A DNA stretch of 64,000 nucleotides, from assembly GCA_963210315.1 (NCBI GenBank), contig OY723268.1, positions 124,001 to 188,000 of the forward strand. The letters run 5' to 3'. A program made the position numbers and the translations under genes. The notes beneath the pieces were generated by a model, which worked only from the letters and a program-made list of their open reading frames with translations, was not told the DNA's origin and ran no database searches. This DNA comes from Rhynchopus euleeides. Taxonomy: Eukaryota; Euglenozoa; Diplonemea; Diplonemida; Diplonemidae. Below, one piece after another: positions 41,006 through 51,575 of the stretch (positions are counted from its first letter, which is position 1; each line of letters opens with the position of its first letter).

Positions 41006-41364
41006 AAAAAAAATATTTGAAAAATCCATTCGACCGGGCACCGGTCGAGCGCGCCAGCACTGATCAGGGTTAGGGTTGTTACAACCCCCTGGCAAGCGAG
41101 CCTTCGACCGAAGGACCGGAAAGTGTTACAACAATCCCCGTGGCTATTTAGTCAATGCCAGATTTTCGAAAACCAACGCCCCAGGGATACCTGCAGGACA
41201 AGGGCGCCAGTACCGCTGACTACGCGGTGGTCCCGACGGAAGCGCGCGACGCGGTGGTGGAGCGGGGGTCGGGGATGCAGGACGAGCTCCCTCGGGTGCA
41301 CCCTCACTGTGCAACTCAGCTGGCAGCTCTGATGAGCTGCGGCTGCACGACTCCACTAAAACTC
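41006..41364. other. Unassigned spacer
   Basis: It contains a CGACCGG/CCGGTCG hairpin (near 41028), a single GGGTTAGGGTT near 41070 and a plus ORF from 41155 with no recognised motif. I see no gene. Confidence 0.3.
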
Positions 41365-41484
41365 AAAAATACTACGAGAAACACTTGGCCTCTATGCTGT
41401 GAGTGTTGCATTGGACGCTTCCACCTGTTGAACGGGCTCCACCTCTTGCACTTTGAAACCCCCCCCCCCCCATATTTTTTTTTT

Positions 41485-41670
41485 AAGCACACTCGTGTGA
41501 GCGGAAAGCGCCCCACCACAGCTGCAACCAAACGTGCTCTATACACTAACCCCACCCTTCATCAGGCTCAGGGTGTGATCAGTTCAGGGTTTTGTGTGTA
41601 GAAGCGTCAACGCAACAAACAAAAGGAAATTCATCAGAGCGGTTGTAGCTGTGAAGTGATAGGGCGCTTT
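41485..41670 (+). mobile_element. Family-1 solo A/B unit nested in large element
   Basis: A module from 41485, core 41601-41614, B arm ending in GGGCGCTTT about 41670. It lies inside A2 of the large element in a T-rich tract; the adjoining large-element boundary is the same as where copy C meets copy 1 at 20333/20334. Confidence 0.78.
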
Positions 41671-43985
41671 TTGATTTGACAACTCCGGTTTGGTGTACCT
41701 CGATGAGCTTACCTTACCTTGTCGTCGGACACAACATATCATCGTTGTCCCAAACCCCGTAACCCACGTGAAGTGGATCATCTGAAGTGCAGAATGAGGT
41801 GGAGCAGGTGGAGCACGAAACATAAGTAAACCATAGCAAGAGAGGCCAGCAGCAGTCCCGAGTCCATCGCGTTCCTCGTAGCATTTCCCGTACCACACAG
41901 GTGTGTTATGTGCAAAATACTACGAGAAACACTTGGCCTCTATGCTGTGAGTGTTGCATTGGACGCTTCCACCCAGGACCCTTAGGACCCAAGGACTTAG
42001 GGACGCCGCGCGAACGGTCTACTATTGAAGTGATCAGGCTCCGTCGCCCATCGTATGCATCCCTCCGATGGTAATGTACCGCTTTCTACGTTGTCACGAG
42101 CACCTTGTACGGAAAACGATCGAACCTCACTCGCTGAGGGGATCCGCCTGCCTCGGCCGTGTGCCGCCGTCGTGTGGTCAGCCTCGTGATTCTTGGTGTG
42201 CCCTATCGACAACATGCCTGTCTCTCCAGTTGCCGCACCCGGCGAGAGAGTTGATGCGTCTCAACCCGGCGAAACTAAGGGGGCAAAGGTTGCACACAGC
42301 CCCGCCTGTGCTGCAACCACCCGCTCTTGGCTGACCCCCGACGTCTGGTGCGTTTCCCACTCCGGGTATTTGAATCCTCACCCTGTACCTCTTCGGGATC
42401 CTCCATCCCCTGGGGAACCCTTCCCCTCGAGGCTTCTTCACGTCTCCGACATATTGGTGTGTGCCCACATGACCCTTCTTCCTGACATCCTCGATGTCGT
42501 TTTGCACCCCGGGCGATGCACTGAGACGGCCGTATCCAGGTAGTCAGTGGCCATGCCCAGCCCCTCAGCGTGACAGTCCTCTGGTGCGCTCCCAGCACCA
42601 CCACCGCGACGCTCGTGCATATTCAGCCACCATGACCCGGCAGCTCTCGCCTGGGGACAGGGCTCAGCGGATCGAGAAATCACAGTCTGAAACTCGCCTC
42701 CCAGCTCCTCCGCAGCAGTCTACTGTCCGGCCGTCTTAAACTCTCGCCCTTCGGGAGCCCGGCCAACACCCGGTGCTTTCCGGCGTGATCTCGATCGCTC
42801 TGTGGCTCTCTGTGTCCTCTCCGGTCTTCGCTGGCTGCGAGCGAGTTGCGGGGTGAAGCCCAACGCGCCTCTTCATGGCGCACTGGAGACGCTGCATGGA
42901 GTGCCCAGGGGTAGGTGTGAGAGGTGCCGGCCCTTCTGGGTGAAAGAGGGCGATCGCGCGCACTGTCGTCTCCTGAACTCCGCTCGAGCGGTGGACAACA
43001 CGTTCCTGCGGCCCCCTTCCCACTGGGCTGATCCCCACTGTACCTGCCCCATCGCCCGCCTCGTAGACAGCGCATCAAACGGAGGCCCTGTGGCCCCACG
43101 TGGCGTCGATTCAGTGGTAACGCCCGGACTCAGTGTGGAGGGCGTATTTCCCGGTGCGTGAGGAAATTCGAGGCCCTGGAGGTGTGGGCATGCCAGAAGG
43201 ATTCTCGGAGTCGCCTTCTTAATGAGAGAGGTGAGTCCCCGCGGACCGGAGCTTGTCGCACGCTGCAGTCGCTGTTCGGGCTTGTCGAGTAGGCTGCTGG
43301 GTACTCGGGAAGACTGGCCGACTGCCCCCCAACCTTGTGGAATGATCTCGGCCCGCTGCCATGGCTGCGGTTTCGGTGGACCCCCTCAGCGGCGGCACCG
43401 CTGACACAGGCGATGCGGACGCGTCTCTCAGTCGCTGCTTCTTTTGCTCCCCGAGCAGTGCAGCTTGGGAGAGCGTCTCGGCTGTGTTGGATACCTGATC
43501 TCTGTGTATGTCCCACGGCACCTCGCAGGTGTCCAGTCAGCAGCTCCCCTTCCCTGCATGGAACTGTGAGGTCGTACGTCTCAACACCGGGCCACAGACG
43601 CCCGGAACTCCCCCTGACCCCTGTGAATAATGCAGGCTTGAATGTGTGTCCCCCGGCAGGGAGACTATGCTTCGACGGAGTATGCCCCGCTTGGGGCGTG
43701 TGCGGGCATCCGCTTGACGCCGGGGTGCGCGTAGTCGGCATTCGCGCAGATAAGCTGGGCACGACAGACGTGCCGGCTTCTCGGGGGCGTGTCCGGGGGC
43801 GTTGCATTGGTACACGAAAACTGTCGCCCTCGGAAAGCTCACGTCGCGTCACCGTGCTCGAGCTGGATCTGGCAGGCTGTGTGTGACAGGCCACCCTTCC
43901 GCCTTCAGGTGCCGTCGCTCGGGCAAAAAGGGTGTATTTCTCAATCAAGAGAGTATGCCCCTCACGATTGTGGCACGATTGTGTC

Positions 43986-44965
43986 TCCCCGGGTCAGGCT
44001 CGGTATTCCAGTCGAAAGCGTAAATGCCCCTCGGCACTGTGCTGGGCGGGGTTGTGTCTCGGTCAGGAGAGGAGGTGCCCCTCAGGCAAAATCCTGCGTC
44101 TCGCGGTCGGGAGTGAGTGCCCCTCGGCAGGAATGTGTCTCGGCCAGGTGTCCCTCAGGCAGGGAATGTAATGTCTCGGCCCGGTGTCCCTCGGGCATGA
44201 ATGTGCGTCTTGGCCAGGTGCCCCTCAGGCAGGGTGCCCCGTAGGCGGAAGTGTATGTCGCGGCCAGATGCCCCTCAGGCAGGGTGCCCCGTAGGCGGAA
44301 ATGTATGTCTTGACCAGGTGCCCCTCGGGCAGGGTGCCTCGTAGGCGGAAGTGTATGTCTTGGCCAGGTGCCCCTCGGGCAGGGTGCCTCGTAGGCGGAA
44401 GTGTATGTCTTGGCCAGGTGCCCCTCGGGCAGGGTGTCTCGTAGGCGGAAGTGTCTGTCTTGGCCAGGTGCCCCTCGGGCAGGGTGCCTCGTAGGCGGAA
44501 GTGTCTGTCTTGGCCAGGTGCCCCTCGGGCAGGGTGCCTCGTAGGCGGGAAGTGTATGTCTTGGCCAGGTGCCCCTCGGGCAGGGTGCCTCGTAGGCGGA
44601 AGTGTATGTCTTGGCCAGGTGCCCCTCGGGCAGGGTGCCTCGTAGGCAGAGGTGTCTGTCTTGGCCAGGTGCCCCTCGGGCAGGGTGCCCCGTAGGCGGA
44701 AGTGTGTGTCTTGACCAGGTGCCCCTCGGGCAGGGTGCCTCGTAGGCGGAAATGTATGTCTTGGCCAGGTGCTCCTCAGGCAGGGTGCCCCGCAAGCGTA
44801 AGCTGTAGGTATGTCGTGGCCAGGTGCCCCTCAGGCAGGTAATGTCTCGGCGAGATGCCCCTCGGGCAGGAAAAATGCGTCTCGGCTAGGTGCCCCTCAG
44901 GCAGAAGTGGGTGTCTCGGTCCGATGCTCCTCGGCAAGATCGTGTCTCGGTCAGGAAAGTAGGAG
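43986..44965. repeat. 50-bp tandem array in large element copy 2
   Basis: Same units as 22650-23630 at a constant offset, essentially identical. Confidence 0.85.
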
Positions 44966-45397
44966 TTGGATATCACTGACGTCACTTTGCTGCATCAGTA
45001 TCGACCCATTTATCAGCACCCGACTGTTGCTCTTGGTCCCGCCTTTGTCAGCGCCTCTGTGACGGAACCTCCAGCTGAAGTATGCGTTTGGAAACCTTGA
45101 GCGCGATCAAGCGTGAAGCAGGTTTTCGGCGAGGCGCGGTGATAGTCTCGATGGCTGATGGGAATGTCCTCAATCCGCTGCGGCCACGGGCGCAGCGCTG
45201 TCCCGCTGTCACGTTCATAAGCGGCGGAGGACCACCTTGAACACCACGGCGTCATCATCCCCATCTTTTTGCGCCCCTCCTTCGTGCTGATCCCCCCGTG
45301 CACCTCGCCGTCATTTATTAGAACCAGTGCGTGGGGGTGTTGTTGTCCTCAACCGCGGCTTCGGCCCTCTTGAGACCTGACACGAGCATGGTGTGAG

Positions 45398-46095
45398 GGT
45401 CGTCTTCTCGGTCGGGATTTGGTGCCCCTCGGGCAAGATTGTGTATCTCTCGGTCGGGAGAGCGGGTGCCCCTCGGGCAAAATTTTTGTCTCGGTCAGGA
45501 GAACAGGTGCCCCTCGGGCGAGATGCTGCGTCTCTCGGTCGGGAGAGTGGGTGCCCCTCGGGCATAGTTTTGTCTCGGTCAGGATAACGGGTGCCCCTCG
45601 GGCAAAACTGCGTGTCTCTCGGTCGGGAGAGTGAGTGCCCCTCGGGCAGAATATTGTCTCGGTCAGGAGAACAGGTGCCCCTCGGGCGAGATGCTGCGTC
45701 TCTCGGTCGGGAGAGTGGATGCCCCTCGGGCAGAATATTGTCTCGGTCAGGAGAACAGGTGCCCCTCGGGCAAGACTGCGTGTCTCTCGGTCGGGAGAGT
45801 AGGTGCCCCTCGGGCAAAATTTTTGTCTCGGTCAGGAGAACAGGTGCCCCTCGGGCGAGATGCTGCGTCTCTCGGTCGGGAGAGTGGGTGCCCCTCGGGC
45901 AGAATATTGTCTCGGTCAGGAGAACAGGTGCCCCTCGGGCAAAACTGCGTGTCTCTCGGTCGGGAGAGTGAGTGCCCCTCGGGCAGAATATTGTCTCGGT
46001 CAGGAAACCAGGTGCCCCTCGGGCAAGACTGCGTGTCTCTCGGTCAGGAGAGTGGGTGCCCCTCGGGCAGGGTAGAATGCTGCGTCTCTCGGACG
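45398..46095. repeat. Higher-order tandem array in large element copy 2
   Basis: Same 40-45-bp units as 24062-25770 but three 337-bp super-units shorter. Confidence 0.85.
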
Positions 46096-46560
46096 GTCAG
46101 ATCGTGTGTCCCTCAGTCAGGAGAGGAGGTCTCGGTCGCTAAAAACGCGCCCCCTCGGGCAGAGTGGTTGTGTCATCGCTGTTGTGTCACACCAATTGCC
46201 TCTCGGGCGGTGTGTCTTTTTTGATTTGACAACTCCGGTTTGGTGTACCTCGATGAGCTTACCTTACCTTGTCGTCGGACACAACATATCATCGTTGTCC
46301 CAAACCCCGTAACCCACGTGAAGTGGATCATCTGAAGTGCAGAATGAGGTGGAGCAGGTGGAGCACGAAACATAAGTAAACCATAGCAAGAGAGGCCAGC
46401 AGCAGTCCCGAGTCCATCGCGTTCCTCGTAGCATTTCCCGTACCACACAGGTGTGTTATGTGCAAAAAAATATCAAGCGTGGGGTCTGGGGGGTTTCTCG
46501 TGAGGCAGAAATGACAAAAGGGGAAAAGAGTGTGTTCTGGTGCCCACAACGCACACGAAC

Positions 46561-46745
46561 ACTGATTATCGGATGATTATCGGATGTCCGATAATGACCG
46601 ATAATGTCCGATAATCATCCGATAATCGTCCGATAATGTCCGATAATGCCCGATAATGTCCGATTCGGATCCGATAATTTGGGATTTCCCCCGAAAATCC
46701 GATAATGCCCGATAACCGATTCGGATGCACTGTATGCCTAGGGGG
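46561..46745. repeat. CCGATAAT minisatellite
   Basis: About 15 short units of CCGATAATG or CCGATAATCAT type, ending in CGATTCGGATGCACTGTATG and CCTAGGGGGG. That end is the inverse of the sequence next to the right end of the 38585-40119 element. Confidence 0.7.
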
Positions 46746-46946
46746 GGGGGGGGGCAAAGAAGAGCGGGGATGAATGGCGTATCAGCTCGTGCAGCCGGTC
46801 TCTCTTGGAGGCCTCTCTACGCTGCAGATCCGCCAAGCCAACGTTGTCAATGATGAATAAGAAGGGATGAATGGGGGAAGGGGGGCATTCGCTCTGTGAC
46901 ACGCTCTCTCTCCCCCCCTCTCTCAGACTGTGCCACTATCTTTTTT

Positions 46947-47113
46947 ACGCACACGACTTTCGCGCGGAAAGTGTCATTCAGCTCTGCCAAACGTGCTCTA
47001 CACACCACCCCCTTCATCAGGCAAGTGGGTTTGTAAGTGTGTGTGGAAGCGTCAACGCATCAAACGAAGTATCAACAGTAGAGAAAGAGCGGCAGAGTTG
47101 AAGTGACACTTTT
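46947..47113 (+). mobile_element. Family-4 solo A/B unit
   Basis: It opens with ACGCACACGACTTTCGCGCG, has GGAAAGTGTCA, CCAAACGTGCTC and CTTCATCAGGC blocks, the core at 47046-47059 and a B arm ending TGACACTTTTC, the inverse of the start. Sequence differs from families 1 and 3 throughout except the shared blocks and core. Confidence 0.62.
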
Positions 47114-48512
47114 CTGCAACTGGGGGTATTTTTTCTGTGTGAGGCGCACGGCACGCACGCGGCACTCACCATATTCTCTCACTTTTCTGCATTTCCGAGC
47201 GAAGGCCTCCCCTCCCCTCCCCTCCCCTCTCTCCTCCCCCCTCCCCCCTCGGGTATCGCTGTCCCGAGCTCGCTCAGAGCGGCAGTCGTACCCACACACA
47301 GCTCTCCCATCAACACCCCTTGTTGGAGGGGTGCCAGCGTTCTTCGGGCCTCCGACCGCCCTCGGAGGAGGAGACTAATTCTGAATTCTTGTTGGGAGAG
47401 GGGGGGGGGCAGTGTAGCCAAGAGCGGGGTGTGGATCGAGGCACACAGGGGGGGGGGGGGGGGTGGGGGTGGGGAGAACAGCAGTTGGTGGCATTTAGAA
47501 GGGGGGGGGGGTGGGTGGGTGGGTGGGTGGTTACTAAAAAGGAGGGGTGGTGTGAATTATGGAAGAGAACCCCGGGTTGTCATAACATTCTGGTGGTGTC
47601 TCAGCAATACAAACGAACGTTGCAGAACATCCCCATGCGGCAGGCGCGTGGGAAGGGAGGGTGGTTCTCGTGATCGGATGACATCTCCTTACATCTCCCT
47701 TCAGGTTTGCACCAAAACACAGCTACAACACGGGGTGCCCTTCGCTACCAGGGTGTGACTGAGTGAGACAAGGCGAGAGGCAGTCTCCTGCCCCCCACTG
47801 ACTGACTGAGTCTATGACTGGTCGCGAGGGCCTCCACTGTTTTTGATCATAATCAAGAGAGCACTCCCCCCTATACTACCCCCCCACCCTCACCACAGAC
47901 TTAACACATTCGTAGTACATACCCCCCCACCAAGCGTTACGGCAATAATACCAAGGCAATGTTCGTCAGAACCTCTTGACAGACAACCACATACACTCTC
48001 TAACTTGGGAAGCTTTGGTTCTCAGTTTTCTTGGGGTGGGGTGTTCACTTTAGCAGAAGCCAGCACAGAGAAAGAAGCCATGTTTAAACCGCAAAGGCAG
48101 AAGAACAGCAGACATAGTAAATACCCTAAAGAAGACGGATACCGGACCTGGGGGGGTGGGGGGTGGGGATGGGGGAGGGGTCTGGGGGGGGTAGGTCGGA
48201 AGCCACTCTGCACAGAAGGCGAGCGCACAACACTGACAGCACCCCCCCCGTCTCCCCCACCCCTGCTTCCCCCGTGAGGGCAGCCCTGAGGCATGTGGAG
48301 AAGCAAAGCACGCTGCGGGGTGGCGCCCCCTGTTGGTCAAATTCACTCGAATTGCATTCAGGTCGTGTAAGACGCCGAACAGGCCGGCAGGAGGCTAGGC
48401 TAGCTTGGCCAAGGCTAGTGGGTGGAAGAGAGTAGACGCAGAGAGGACGCAAGGCAGACCCGATAGCAACACAAATGACAAGCTGGCAAACAGCTGCAGG
48501 CGGAGCGTCTCA
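47114..48512. other. 3' flank of the EF-hand-like gene
   Basis: Low-complexity intergenic DNA with many G or C runs (for example 47449-47464, 47507-47533, 48151-48190). ORFs are low-complexity artefacts. No gene seen. Confidence 0.5.
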
Positions 48513-51500
48513 TCACAGCTCTGCGGGGTCATTTGGCATCTTCGTCACGGTCAGCACGGTGTGCCGTGTGCCCCAAGGTGCTTTGGAAGTGCTGCCGGGG
48601 GAGACAGGCTGTGACAGGTGCACCTGCCGCGTGGCGCACTCGGCGTAGTCACCCAGGTCGTCGATCAGCACCGTGCCGGAGGACGGCGGGAGTGACGAAG
48701 CTTCCGGGGGGACGACCCTGATGTGGAGGCTCATGAGGCGCACCGTGACCCGCACCCTGTCGGGTGTGCCGAGCACGACGAGGCGGAAGCACTTCTCGTC
48801 CTCCTCCAGCCGGATGGGCAGGTGCGGCTCTGCATGCGCCGCGCCCTGCACGGGCTGCGTCCACTTCGTCACCCGCTTCACGGGGGTGTCCGCGAGCGGC
48901 GTGTCTACCACCGCATCTGCGGCGTAGCCCTGCTGCTGCGCTCCCAACTTCTTCGGGCTCGGCACTTGTGCCGCCTCCAGCGGGGGCGGGACACGGGCCA
49001 CAGCTGCTGCAGGCACAGGGATCGACACAGGGGCAAGCGCAGGGGCAGGGGCAGGGACGGACACGGGGTGCACGGGGCGTGCTGGCCGCGCGGGCGACGG
49101 GCCGCGCTGGGGCGACGGGGAGCGGCGGGCAGAGGAGGGGGCACGCCGCGGTGCTGAGAGCGGGCTGCGCGTGGGGGACGGGGAGCGGCCCCTCCGCAGC
49201 ATGTCGCGGCGCTGCTGCTTCCGCACGGCAGCCATGGCGGACCCTGCCGCCTTGCGCTTGTTGGCGAAGTTGAGGCGCGCGTGCAGCTCATCCTTGGCAC
49301 GCCCATCATCCAGCACGGCGAGCCACTGCGAACGGCACACGTCGCGGCAGGGCTCCATCGCCTGCGACGTCGCGATCTCATCCACCAGCATCGCCAGAAG
49401 CGGCTGCTGGAAATTGCTGAGGCCGAACGTCGCCAGCGAGTGGAGGATGCGCGTCACCGCCTTCCGGAAGTGGGTGCCGCGGCGCGACACCAGCGTCGGG
49501 AACCTGCCCCCTTCGTTCACCGCCTCCCCGGTCATCAGGTCGACGTCCACACCGAGGCACCGCATCGACTTGTCGTAGGTGTCGAGGAACAGGCGCCGCA
49601 CCTCGGGGTCCGTCGACAGCACCTGTGCATATGACTTCGACACCATCTTGCGGACGTGCCCCGCCTTCGACACCTTCAGCGACGACGCCACAGGGAACAG
49701 CGCCTCCGAGATGCTGGGCTGCAGCACGAGGTAGTTCCCCTCAGCCACGCCCATCGCCTCCGCATCCAGCGTGCGGTGGAGGCTGTTGATGTCGCCGTAC
49801 GCCCCCAGCACATCGCGCTGCTGGTAGAACCGCACAGTCCAGTCGCCCCCACCGCCCCCGCTGTTGATGCCGCGCTGGACAGACCTCGTGTGCGGCTGCC
49901 CCGGCTGCTGCAGGTGTGGGTGTGGGGGCGACAGGGTCCTGCCGGGCGGAGAAGGCGAGCGCTGCCGCCCGAAGGCAGAGTTGAGGTCGCGCGGGCTGCG
50001 CCTGTGCGGCGAGGTGGGCGACAGGGGGCTGACTGCATCCCGCCCGCCGAGCACCCACGCTGCGAAGTCAGAGAAGTACATCATGTCCCGCCCGCCGGTG
50101 ATGTTGCTGAAGTCGATGTCGGGGCACGACGTCAGGAGCACCCCGTGGGACCGCAGGTAGTTTGTTGCCCCGCAGAAGGCCTGCACCGTGACTGTGTCGC
50201 CCATCGTCATGGAGTGGAAGACAGTGTAGAGATCGACGTAGCGCTGGAGGTGCACCAGCGTTTCGCGGAAGGACCTGCGGGTGACGACCCCTTCGCCGCT
50301 CTCCGCCGCACCCACACGGAAGGCCCCGAGGGTGGCGTGCTTGCACTCGCCGCCCAGCATGTCCTCCAGCTGCAGCACCTCGCGCACCCCGCGTGCCAGC
50401 TCCGCCAGGCTCAGCTTCCCGGTGCCTGTCATGTCCATCACCTCGAAGAGCTGCCGCCGCAGCTCGCGCGACTCCATGTCCTCCCCCACGGGCAGAGGCA
50501 GAAAGGATGTGAAGTCGATCGGCGGCTTGTGCGGCTTTGCCCACGACGAGCTGGGCGGCACATCCTGTGGCGGGATGGTCCACGGCGGCGGGGGGCGCTG
50601 CACTGCCACGTGGTGCTGTGCGGTGGGCGTGCTGCGGTCTGCCTCCGGCGTGTGCGTCTGCGGGGTGTGAGGGGTGTGCGGCGCGTCCGCGCTGTCCTGC
50701 GTGTCGTCATGCCCACACGTGCTGTCATCGCCGCAGTCGTTAACGCAGGTCCGCTGGCTGTGCGAGGTGCCATTCGGGTCGAACGCCTCCCGCGACATCA
50801 GCACATGCTCCTCCGGCTTCCCGGCGCGCGGCTGCTGCTCCTCCTCAGGCTCGCAGACAGACCCCGACTGCGCTGTCCTGAAGCTGCTGGCCACAGCAGA
50901 CGGCAACTGCTGCAGGGAAGGCGCGGCCTGCACGCCACCCCCACCCCCACCCCCGCCCTCAGCTGCCCCATGCTGCTGCTGGGGCTCAGGCGGTGTGAGT
51001 GGCAGCGAAGCACCACCCGAAGCAGCAGCAGGCACCACCGCCTCTGCCTGCTGCGGTGCCTCGGGCTGCACAGTAGCAGCAGCAGGCACAGGCTCTGGGG
51101 CGGCTGTCGGGGCGGCTTGGCTCTGCGGCGGGGGCATCGCCTGCAGAGGCGCTTCTGCTGCAGGCGCTGGCAGTGCCTGCGGTGGCGGCTGGGCTTGTGC
51201 CTCAGCAGGGGCCGCAGGCTGGGCCTGCTGCTGGCCGTCGCTCTGAGTGGGGACAGCAGCAGGCACGCTGTCATGGGGGTGCACCTTGGCAGCGCCAGCC
51301 ACCCTCTCGGGCATGCTGGGCTCCGGGGGCGTCTGCGGGGGGAGCGTCCCTACATCGCTCGCAGTTGCGACGGACTCGACCACGACGGAGGACTGCAGCA
51401 CGTCGGGTGTAGCAACCCCGGGCAACACGGCCTTTGCAACCGCCGTGATGCCCGCTGCCGCTGCATGCTGCGCTAGGTCCGGCAGGCTTCGCCGCGGCGG

Positions 51501-51575
51501 CTGCTGCCCCGCAGGTGCCGCAGCAGGGAAGCTCAAGGACTGGCTCCTGCCCGGCACACCCTGCGGTGTGTCCAT
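48513..51575 (-). CDS. EF-hand-like protein with long disordered N-terminus (1020 aa)
   Basis: Single-exon frame from an ATG at 51575 to TGA at 48513. Residues 1 to about 340 are Ala/Pro/Gln-rich and look disordered. At about 365-405 the block PLPVGEDMESRELRRQLFEV leads into MDMTGTGKLSLAELARGV, whose loop (D-x-T-x-T-G-K-L-x-x-x-E) fits an EF-hand. A second degenerate unit ends in IDFSNITGGRDMMYFSDFAAWVL. This paired arrangement occurs in protist calcium-binding proteins, including flagellar ones. After a Ser/Pro/Arg linker a conserved-looking helical segment (about 560-760) follows, then SPSP/RRSPSP-type repeats. The last ~100 residues (FRLVVLGTPDRVRVTVRLMS...) could be a CS/HSP20-like beta domain. 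Calcium binding and flagellar location are inference. Confidence 0.8.
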   Translation of the reverse strand: MDTPQGVPGRSQSLSFPAAAPAGQQPPRRSLPDLAQHAAAAGITAVAKAVLPGVATPDVLQSSVVVESVATASDVGTLPPQTPPEPSMPERVAGAAKVHPHDSVPAAVPTQSDGQQQAQPAAPAEAQAQPPPQALPAPAAEAPLQAMPPPQSQAAPTAAPEPVPAAATVQPEAPQQAEAVVPAAASGGASLPLTPPEPQQQHGAAEGGGGGGGGVQAAPSLQQLPSAVASSFRTAQSGSVCEPEEEQQPRAGKPEEHVLMSREAFDPNGTSHSQRTCVNDCGDDSTCGHDDTQDSADAPHTPHTPQTHTPEADRSTPTAQHHVAVQRPPPPWTIPPQDVPPSSSWAKPHKPPIDFTSFLPLPVGEDMESRELRRQLFEVMDMTGTGKLSLAELARGVREVLQLEDMLGGECKHATLGAFRVGAAESGEGVVTRRSFRETLVHLQRYVDLYTVFHSMTMGDTVTVQAFCGATNYLRSHGVLLTSCPDIDFSNITGGRDMMYFSDFAAWVLGGRDAVSPLSPTSPHRRSPRDLNSAFGRQRSPSPPGRTLSPPHPHLQQPGQPHTRSVQRGINSGGGGGDWTVRFYQQRDVLGAYGDINSLHRTLDAEAMGVAEGNYLVLQPSISEALFPVASSLKVSKAGHVRKMVSKSYAQVLSTDPEVRRLFLDTYDKSMRCLGVDVDLMTGEAVNEGGRFPTLVSRRGTHFRKAVTRILHSLATFGLSNFQQPLLAMLVDEIATSQAMEPCRDVCRSQWLAVLDDGRAKDELHARLNFANKRKAAGSAMAAVRKQQRRDMLRRGRSPSPTRSPLSAPRRAPSSARRSPSPQRGPSPARPARPVHPVSVPAPAPALAPVSIPVPAAAVARVPPPLEAAQVPSPKKLGAQQQGYAADAVVDTPLADTPVKRVTKWTQPVQGAAHAEPHLPIRLEEDEKCFRLVVLGTPDRVRVTVRLMSLHIRVVPPEASSLPPSSGTVLIDDLGDYAECATRQVHLSQPVSPGSTSKAPWGTRHTVLTVTKMPNDPAEL

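Larger units (their letters stand above)
41365..46467 (-). mobile_element. Large non-coding split-repeat element, copy 2 (with nested family-1 unit)
   Basis: Read on minus: A1 46467-46217, arrays 46095-45398 and 44965-43986, unique interior to about 41995, pre-core block, core 41970-41955, B1 to 41916, A2 41915-41671, then A2 tail 41484-41429, core 41422-41407 and B2 to 41365. The A2 is split by a nested family-1 A/B unit (41485-41670). Here the full A1-interior-B1-A2-B2 order is visible, which ties the element to the YR retroelements. Interior ORFs (for example 43948-43130 minus) are unrecognised. Almost identical to copy 1. Confidence 0.72.

Noticed and set aside
41068-41080. GGGTTAGGGTT as telomeric repeat
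   Set aside because: Only one and a half units; not an array.
49656-51476. 606-codon plus-strand ORF
   Set aside because: Antisense to the EF-hand-like gene; Arg/His/Leu-rich shadow translation.
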